A model generated the notes under the pieces. It was not told the origin of the DNA and did no database searches. It was given only the letters and a program-made list of their open reading frames with translations. This document shows, one piece after another, positions 56,537-64,000 of a stretch of 64,000 nucleotides of DNA. The DNA is from Pelobates cultripes. Taxonomy: Eukaryota > Chordata > Amphibia > Anura > Pelobatidae. The translations under genes were made by a program, and so were the position numbers. Each line of letters starts with the position of its first letter. Positions within the stretch are counted from its first letter, which is position 1. The DNA is taken from assembly GCA_933207985.1 (NCBI GenBank), contig OW240913.1, positions 102,169,909-102,233,908 on the forward strand, written 5' to 3'.

Positions 56537-56717
56537 TTTTTATATTCTACATTTTAGGGTAAGAAAAACCTAAATCCTATATTCCAAATAATATGCTATC
56601 TCTTTGTTTTGCACTCACTATATTTTCAGCTGTTCACAATAGTAGTAGTTTCTCCATTTCTGTTTTAGAAGCATTTTCTAAAATGTATTAAAACGACAAC
56701 TATTATAAAACCAACTA

Positions 56718-57513
56718 TTAAACAGACACTATAGGCACCCACACCGCTTCAGCTCATTGAATAGGTCTGGGTGAAGTGTCCCTGTCCCCCTTAGTCCTGC
56801 AATGTAAAACATTGTCGTTTAAGAGAAACTGCAATGTTTACATTGCAGGGCTAAGACTGCCTCTAGTGGCTGTCAATTATACAATTAGTCAAACAGTCAT
56901 TGCTCTTCATATCTTTGCTGTGGAGTTCTGTGGTACAATCACACATAGCAAATATAAGTTCTCAGAACAGAGGTATACTAAACTCAATCAAGGACTGTGA
57001 GATTTCAGTGATGACGTGTCCCCAAAACAACTTTAACTTAATAAAGCAGATTTTGAATATATAGACCAACCTCTGCGTTTCAATGCTCAATTCACTTCCG
57101 TTTAGGAGTTAAATAACTGTGCATCGCTAGCTACATCTCCCCTGGTTGTAACAGATATAGCCTCCATGAATAAAAAAGGATTTCTTTTCAATCAGATGTT
57201 AACTTACTTTAGAAGTGTTGTATCCCCTGCTCTGTAAATTGAACTAGAATCACACACAGAAGGCTCCTGCAAGGTCTCGCAAGCTATTAACAGTGCATGT
57301 GTTAGGAAATTATACACTAAACATATTTTTAAATAAAGGTAGTGTAAACATTACGTGACTATTTACAGGAAGTGTTTTGGAAGGCTGTGTAAGTCGCATG
57401 CAGGGAGGTGTGACTAGACTGCTAATTTAATAATGAGATTGCAGGGGCATTATCTATACACCTAAACTGCTTCATTAAGCTAAGTTGATTTGGTTACTAC
57501 AGTGTCCCTTTAA
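56718..57513. mobile_element. TTAA-type (T2-like) MITE, 796 bp
   Basis: The left end TTAAACAGACACTATAGGCA and the right end TACTACAGTGTCCCTTTAA are inverse complements with mismatches. The interior shares the 'gagaaactgcaatgtttacattgcagggctaa' block with the copies at 4995 and 23191. TTAA stands at both boundaries. Confidence 0.75.
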
Positions 57514-58904
57514 ATTGGGACAGTGGTGGGCAGTTCTAAACAGGATGGGCCAGTGATGTTCCCTATGTCACTGGTACCCCTCAAAGGAGTGAGCCATTGC
57601 AAGAAGCACTTCTTCGCCCCAAAAAAGGTGTAGTGAAGCTGGTGGTAATGGATGCCAGGCTGATTGTCTGTTCCAGAGCTCAGGGCATGGTCCTAGTGCT
57701 CTTAGTGTAATGCAAGTGATTTTGATGAGGCGCTCACACTATTCTTTTTAGAGAAACTTTCCTGGTGTCCACAAAGATCCGCAATCATTACGAAAAACCC
57801 AAATAATGTTCCAGCTTATTATAGCCCAGAAAATAGCTTATATAAAATGGTAGATATGTGTAGTGCAATATATTGATTTATAAAATGGACTTTTTTATGG
57901 CTACTTTATATATGAGGGTGTCTTTCTTTGCCCATTTGCAATGTTGGCTGGGAAGCAAAATGGTAAATTGTAACTGCTGGCCCATAGGTCCCCAAATGTA
58001 CAAGAATCATAAACTGTAAAACTCCTAGCTGCAAGACTGAAAGCAGCACTCAAAGAAGATATTATCGGTCATTTTATAATCGAAAATGTAAAACATTAAA
58101 TTAATGTGTAAATATGTTTGTTTTGAAAAGTATATAGGGTGTTGTCATTCTCTTAAATAGTAATGTAAGTATAAAACGTCATACATCATACTTATTAACT
58201 TTTATTACATAATAAATGTCACCCACGCAGGAGCACGACTTACAATAGCAGCGTAAATTCTCATGATAAACACAAGAGTGGCCATTACTGATTGATGTGA
58301 AGCAAGACGTGAAAAGAACAATGTAGAACCAGCAGATAGATTGATAAATTAGGGAACGTCTGCTGACAATATTTCCAAAGTACCTTGCAATTTTACTGTC
58401 AACACTGCTCAGCAAACTGCATATAAAATGAAAATGAGCTAGAGTTCTATTACATTTAAATAAACCTATAATTTACTCTAATTGAAAGAACACAATTCAT
58501 ATATCATTTGTGTTAACGTTTTTTTTCATGTTTAGACCATTTTCTTTAATCCTGGGATTGGTGAAGCAAATAATGATATTTCCAGTTCCTCATCATATGC
58601 TGAATAGTATTTTTTATAGAAGACTTATCCACAGCATCCTTTGAGTTGAGATCCCAGGACTGAACTTGGTATATGAGAAAATTATTCAGTGAATGCTTTG
58701 GGGCAACACATGAACAAGCTCCACATGCAATCCCTGTCATGGCTGGCTTGAGGGTTAAACTCAAAGGGATCCGATACCAGTGGCAATTGATGGATGTTAG
58801 GCTATCTCAGGCGCCATTTCATCATTTTTTTTGTTTACTTACAAAATGATTGATTATGAAGAATACATATACACGTTTATTCAGAAAACAGTGAATTATC
58901 AGGA

Positions 58905-59005
58905 ATTCAAAGTAAATTATATATTTTAGCTCAACGTAGCCAAACTGAAAACATAACTGGCCGATATATATATTTTTTTATTGGCTATTTTCAGATAATT
59001 CACAC
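58905..59005. mobile_element. Degenerate palindromic MITE
   Basis: 'gaattatcaggaattcaaagtaaatt', 'agccaaactgaaaac' and 'cagataattcac' match the family of the MITE at 31310. Confidence 0.4.
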
Positions 59006-60844
59006 TATAAATAATATTTTTTACAGATTTCTTTTATTTTTTTTTAACAAACATAAAAAAACAAGTAGGCTAGCCCTTTGTTGGTTTCCTAGGGATATAA
59101 TAGGATTCTGTAAACCTAAGACTGAAGATGAAATACACAAGTAAATCCATTACGGATACTGCACTTGGATCTGTATAGGAGAGCATTTCACTTCGCTCCC
59201 TGGGAAGCAATCTAAAAACTTACTCCTGTGACATTGAGAGTGACTTTATCTATTTTATAACAGGCAAACCGATTCGATATGGTTCCTGGAGCCTATTCAG
59301 TTCTTATTGTAGTACATTTTCACCTAGACACTAATTATCATATCATTGTCAGCCTTAACCTTCATAGAATTTCTCTGTAAGGAACTAAGTCGCCTCAGTT
59401 ACCTGCGTCAACAAAAGGACACCTTGATGGACGCCATATTGTCACGCTAGGGAGTAGAACTCACATTACATATACATTTAAAAAAGGTTATATATTTCTT
59501 TCTTCCTTCATTTGCTCCATCCTTTTGTTTATTTACCTCCTTTCGCTATTTATTTTGCCATTTCTTTCGCTGAATTCTCCCAGTGATATTGAGAAGGTAT
59601 TATAATAAAGATTGACTATGCAAGCTTATAATAGAGCATGTAATAGTAAATAAACCCACAAACTTTAATTTTATATATTTATACTAAATTAAATATTTGC
59701 CCACTTGAAATGAATGAAAAAAATTGGACATCAAATGTATTCAGCTTACTAACAATTCAAATAATGAAATAGCTGCCTGTTATGATTGTAGCTTGCAGAG
59801 TGCATTGTATTGTATTTGAGAGTTGTCATCATGTCTACTGTCTTTTGGTTAAACTTTATAAAGATGAAACACTCTGCTGAAAGCTTTCATCGACTCCCTA
59901 TGATCCAAGGCAATTTGAGTTCTTCCTGCGTGAGCTCCGATGCCATGTGGATTTCCCATAATCCTTTATGCTGATCACACTAGGCATGTTATTGAATGGG
60001 AAATTAAAGGATGGTATTGCCTTTCCTACACGTGTCGAGCACATGAGAGGAAAAAGTCCAGACGATTAATGTTCAAATTTGACTTCCTTGGTTCCCTTGA
60101 AGCAGATGTGACAGGAAATACGTCTCAAGGGAAACAAAAGTGATTAGACAATGACTTAAACTTACATTGAGTGGCTCAATGACACTTTCTCAGAAATTCC
60201 ACTCAAAATAAATGAATGCTGGTAAAAGTAGTTATTATTTATGCTCAACCCTTGCAGAGGAAATAGGCTCAATAACATAGCAACAAATATATTGAAAAAC
60301 AACACAACTGGTTTAACTGGTGAGTACTGTACATGGAATCAAATCAGTTAAGTAAAGCTTGCCACACAGTTTGCTGTTTGGTTATTTTTTTTTTACTTCT
60401 CATTTAAGAGCCAAAATTACTAAAATATTTTAATATTAAATACCATGTTTAGTTATCTGCTATAATAAAAATGCATTTCATATAAGTTTAATGAAAAATG
60501 CACCTTGGAAACTTTGGCATTTGCTGCAAAGCCACAGATCTTGCAGCTTCTGCAGTAAATTCACGAAACCAGGAAATTACTCAATGCACTTTACTTTATA
60601 TAGCACTGCTGAGCTAATCCCAGAAGATGTGCTTCATGGGCACAACAAGAGTGGTAGTTTGATTGTCAGACTGGAAGGGACATGAACAAAGATTGGGCTG
60701 ATATAGGAAATCTAATTATTAAAAAAAATAAAATAAAAATAATCTAAAGCAGAAGAATAATACATTGCACTGAATGTGTGTCTTGAGTATTCCTTTATCA
60801 CGAAAGAGTAAATATGATGGTCTTCCTTTGCTTCAATAACAGCC

Positions 60845-61160
60845 TTAAAGAAACACTCCAAGCACCATAACCACAACAGTGAAAAGAGTCAAACTGTTTC
60901 AGAATGTTTTCACTTCTTATCTGGGGTCTACTTGCCTTCCTGTGAGAGCTTGCAGCTTTCTACCTGAGCTTGGCTCCGCAGTGCAGGGCTGAGCTCATGG
61001 CTGGGATCAATCAGCTGACACTCTGAACCAATGAGCTAGCCCTTTGTTGCAAAGCGTAGCTCAGGAGAGCTAACGGACGTTCCTGATTAGGCGCTTCCCG
61101 CTCTCCACAGCAAGTAGTGGAGGCACCAACGTGCTTACACTGGACTCTCCTGGGACCATA
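60845..61160. mobile_element. TTAA-type MITE, left end
   Basis: TTAAAGAAACACTCCAAGCA, followed by the 'agcaccataaccac' phrase, is typical of these elements. The right end is not clear. It lies about 0.5 kb before exon 2. Confidence 0.5.
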
Positions 61161-61620
61161 AACAACACTGTTTATGATGTTTGGAAGGTTCTTTTCAATA
61201 TACTGAGAAGGCTTTTCTCTATCAGTAATGGAAGCAATTAGCAGGGATTCATCCACGATAGCATTAGTGAGACTGATCCTGGTGTTTGGAAATTATGCAT
61301 GTACAATTATGCATTATGTACACAGTTACAAATGCATGTGATTGAGTTGAGGTCAAAGCTTTATGCTGGCCAGTCATGTTCTTCAATTCAGATCTTCATT
61401 ACTGGACCTTTACATTGGGAATGGACTTTCATGATAACTGTCGGGTCAGTGCCAAATTGTTCTAAAAGAAACATTTAAAGCATTTAGTCATTGTGTGTAA
61501 ATGAATGTAACATTGAGTGTAGCTGACTTGACGGCATGCTGTTGGTGATTGTGAACAGGTGTGCTGGAAGATGATGGTCAGCTTATCATGTTCTAACATG
61601 CTTCCTGTTACTGTTGACAG

Positions 61621-61785
61621 CCCACATCCAAGCTGCCCGAGCCCTGATGATAACAGGCTCTTTCCTAGGACTTCCGGCCGTGTTCCTGCTACTCTCTGCC
61701 CTGCCCTGCATTCGCATGGGCCACGACCCCGGAGTCGAAAAACACAAACGTTTCTTGCTGGGAGGAGTATTGATTGTCATCCTGG
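61621..61785 (+). CDS. CLDN11: Claudin-11, coding exon 2
   Basis: 165 bp between the acceptor ttgacag and the donor GTAAGA. It completes codon 76 and encodes residues 76-130 (HIQAARALMITGSFLGLPAV, LPCIRMGHDPGVEKHKRFLL, GGVLIVIL) plus one base. It covers transmembrane helix 2 (about residues 82-102), the short cytoplasmic loop with CIRMG and the start of helix 3. The incoming and outgoing phases are both 1, so the exon is symmetric. Of the roughly 207 residues usual for claudin-11, the last 77 or so must lie in exon 3 beyond 64000. Confidence 0.95.
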
Positions 61786-62094
61786 GTAAGACAAATAGGA
61801 AATGATGTGTCTGTCTGTCTGTATGTCACGTTTACAACAGTTTCTCTTTGTTTTGCTCCATTACAGGCATTTCATGTTAAGGTAGGATGCAGGGACAGGT
61901 AAATAGTAAGCCACATTGAACAACATGCCATATAGGCAGTATGGAAAACCACTGCACATCTTCTGCATATTCCACAATAGATTCCATGACCGGTTCCAAG
62001 AGAATGCTGCAGCTGCTATAGTATAATGAGATAAATCAGTTACTACATGCAAGGCTTCTCTACTTGCAGATATTGGCACTTTATTAATATCATT

Positions 62095-62440
62095 TTAAAG
62101 GAACACTCCACGGTTATAGATAAACACATTTTTTAATAAAGCTGTAAGACTGTTCTGTACTTAATTACATACCTCCATAGCTCCACTCCACCCAATCCAA
62201 GTCATAGGGTTCAGATGAAAAAAGTAAAATCCCTGATTCTATTCCAAATCAAAAAAGTGTTGAACTTGCAAACCTCTACGTAGGATGAGGTTTTCTCGTC
62301 AGTATATGTATGTTTATTGATAGGGAAATAGTTAGAAAAAATAACTTATAGGGAGTTATGTGGTAGGACACATTCTCCTGCTTTAGACGTTCCCCTATTA
62401 AAACTAAGCATATTTATAGTGCGTTATCTCATATTGGAGA
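62095..62440. mobile_element. TTAA-type MITE, left end
   Basis: TTAAAGGAACACTCCACGG is a typical left terminus. No matching right end was seen before the foldback element. Confidence 0.4.
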
Positions 62441-62451
62441 TGATTGATCAG

Positions 62452-62722
62452 TAGTGATGTCGCAAACTTTTTGCGAACGGTTCGCCGCGGTTCGCAGCGG
62501 ACTCCAGTCGGCAGACACATCCCGGCCAATCTGCAGCTGACCCTCCTTCCCAGACCCTCCCACCTCCTGGACAGCATCCATTTTGAAGGCAGCTTCAAAA
62601 TGGATGCTGTCCAGGAGGTGGGAGGGTCTGGGAGGGAGGGTCAGCTGCAGATTGGCCGGGATATGTCTGCTGACTGGAGTCCGTGGCGAACGGTTCGAGG
62701 CGAACCGTTCGCGACATCACTA
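62452..62722. mobile_element. Foldback hAT-like MITE (271 bp)
   Basis: It begins TAGTGATGTCGC and ends GCGACATCACTA, exact inverse complements, and is almost a single long palindrome. The two halves (for example CAGCATCCATTTTGAAG and CTTCAAAATGGATGCTG) pair through the centre near 62590. TTGATCAG is duplicated at 62444-62451 and 62723-62730, the 8-bp footprint of hAT transposition. Confidence 0.85.
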
Positions 62723-62804
62723 TTGATCAGCAAAGAGATCAATATTGTGTCTACAAGCTCTGTATATGTTTTATTGCTTGTGATGTTTCTTTGTTTCTCT
62801 ATTA

Positions 62805-64000
62805 ACCCCTTAAGGATAAGGTAATTGTATAAGTTCTGATCAAAACAAAATCTGGAATTTGAGCTATTTGTTGTTCAACCATAATTTAACTCTTTCATAT
62901 TAAGTGCACTCACACTTATTAAATATTATTTTGTTCAGGAGAAACATGGCTTTCATTTCACATCCAATATTTATATATGAAATTTAATTTTATATGAACA
63001 GAATCTAAAAGATGTGAGAAATTAAGATTTTTAAAATTATTTTCTGCATGGAATTTTAACTGTGAATGTCATATTACAGCTTTTGCAGCAATAAAATATT
63101 GGTGTTCCCTTTTTAGTTTTTACACATTGAGATGTACCAGATTGGTTTGCTGGGTCTATGTTGCCTTTGAGTCAGGTTGCCAGCCCAGGATTTAAAATTA
63201 ACCCCATCATGGCATACCATGACAACCCAGGGTATTTAAAATGGAGTATGCCAAGTCTTCTTTAGTAGCCAATTAGTTACAAATCCTGGCCAAATTTAGT
63301 GTTCATATTTGTTTTTCTGCATTTTTCACCAAAAAACTGTCCTTTCACCGGTGATATTAGCAGAATTATACATTTTACTGCTTTAAAACACTCATATTTG
63401 TGTTTAGTGACATCTTATGAGTACAACAGTACCCCACATGTTTATGGTGTTTTGGAAAGTTAAAGTGTCAAATATAAGGCTTGCCCATTTCAGTTTTTAC
63501 ACATTGAAATTTGCCAGACTAGTTATGTTGCCTTTGAGTCCATATGGCAACCCAGGAATGAGAATTACTACCATTTGCAAAAGTATACTACCCAGCGTAT
63601 TCAATTTGGGATATGCCCAGTCTTGTTTAGTGGCCACTTAGCCACAAACCCTGGACAAAGTTAGCGTTCATATTCGTTTTTGCCTTTCTTCACACAGAAA
63701 CGGCACTTTCATTGATGATATCATCATTGTGATACTTCTGAGTGTTTGTAAACACTCATATTTGTGTTCAGCGAAGTCTCCTGAGTACAATAGTAGCCCC
63801 CATGTACAGGTTCTGTGGTGTCTTGGAAAGTTACCAGGGATTGTAAAAATAATTTGTGGAGAAAATGCTTGGTTGATGCTATCTGACAGTCACTCACTGC
63901 TACGCGTGGGAAGGCATGAAATTTCTTCTCCGCCATATTGTCATTAGATCCAAAATAAGAAATAAGAACATCACTTACCAACCACACAATGGTGCAAGGA
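62805..64000. mobile_element. Transposon end with about 377-bp tandem repeats
   Basis: ATTAACCCCTTAAGGATAAGG at 62801 is the same terminus as the short MITE at 30943. From 63115 a unit of about 377 bp begins (TAGTTTTTACACATTGAGAT) and starts again at 63492 (CAGTTTTTACACATTGAAAT). Shared phrases ('gttgcctttgagtc', 'cactcatatttgtgtt', 'gtgtttagtgacatc/gtgttcagcgaagtc') keep the same spacing. The array runs off or near the window edge. No protein coding. Confidence 0.65.

Larger units (their letters stand above)
51162..61620 (+). other. CLDN11 intron 1 (10,459 bp)
   Basis: It is bounded by gtgaga and a cttcctgttactgttgacag acceptor. It is mostly AT-rich and contains MITEs and microsatellites listed separately. 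I found no further exon or antisense gene. Confidence 0.85.
61786..64000 (+). other. CLDN11 intron 2, 5' part
   Basis: Begins with the GTAAGA donor and runs past the window edge. It carries a MITE end at 62095, a foldback element and a tandem-repeat transposon. Exon 3 was not found. Confidence 0.85.

Overview
The window is vertebrate genomic DNA, most likely from an anuran amphibian. It is AT-rich, intron-bearing and dominated by transposable elements typical of frog genomes: TTAA-flanked MITEs, many hAT-type non-autonomous elements, L1-, L2- and CR1-like LINEs, sushi/Ty3-type LTR elements and a tyrosine-recombinase retroelement. The only host gene I can support is CLDN11 (claudin-11, plus strand). 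Coding exon 1 is at 50936-51161 and exon 2 at 61621-61785, with a 10.46 kb intron between them. The last coding exon lies beyond the right edge.

Layout: 1-6.9 kb is mostly anonymous DNA with an old CR1-like fragment and TTAA MITEs. 6.9-14 kb is an L1-like ORF2 3' region split by a CR1-bearing block and by a 2 kb hAT-type element with an exact 8-bp target duplication. 14-17 kb holds hAT-like composites full of simple repeats. 17.2-21.9 kb is a second L1-like element with a poly(A) tail, interrupted by a 1.93 kb hAT-type element with an 8-bp duplication. 23-30.6 kb holds L2-like LINEs, hAT-like elements, a 100-bp assembly gap, an L1 ORF1 fragment and a solo LTR. 32.2-34 kb is a degenerate L1 carrying a 702-bp short retroelement with a 14-bp target duplication; one end of this element matches a hammerhead ribozyme.

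34.4-45.1 kb is one large Ngaro/DIRS-like retroelement (Gag-like, RT, RNase H, tyrosine recombinase) with A1-B1-A2-B2 split direct repeats, sitting in a (TA)n tract. Three later elements lie inside it: a 5'-truncated sushi-like gag element, a complete gag-only LTR element (40343-42565, near-identical 548-bp LTRs, TSD TGTGG) and a hAT-type element (42589-43490, TSD AGTGGACA). The last two interrupt the RNase H coding region.

45.2-50.6 kb is CLDN11 upstream sequence with MITEs and a 0.9 kb purine minisatellite. 50.6-64 kb is CLDN11, with MITEs in both introns.

The two most interesting signals are a self-priming signature in the gag-only LTR element (TATA box, predicted start and a complementary primer-binding site 15 nt from the gag ATG) and the hammerhead-like terminus of the short retroelement. 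A third is the shared design of the hAT-like elements: terminal repeats, a GC-rich hairpin and an expanded simple-repeat tract. All coordinates and matches were read by eye; no alignment or folding program was run.
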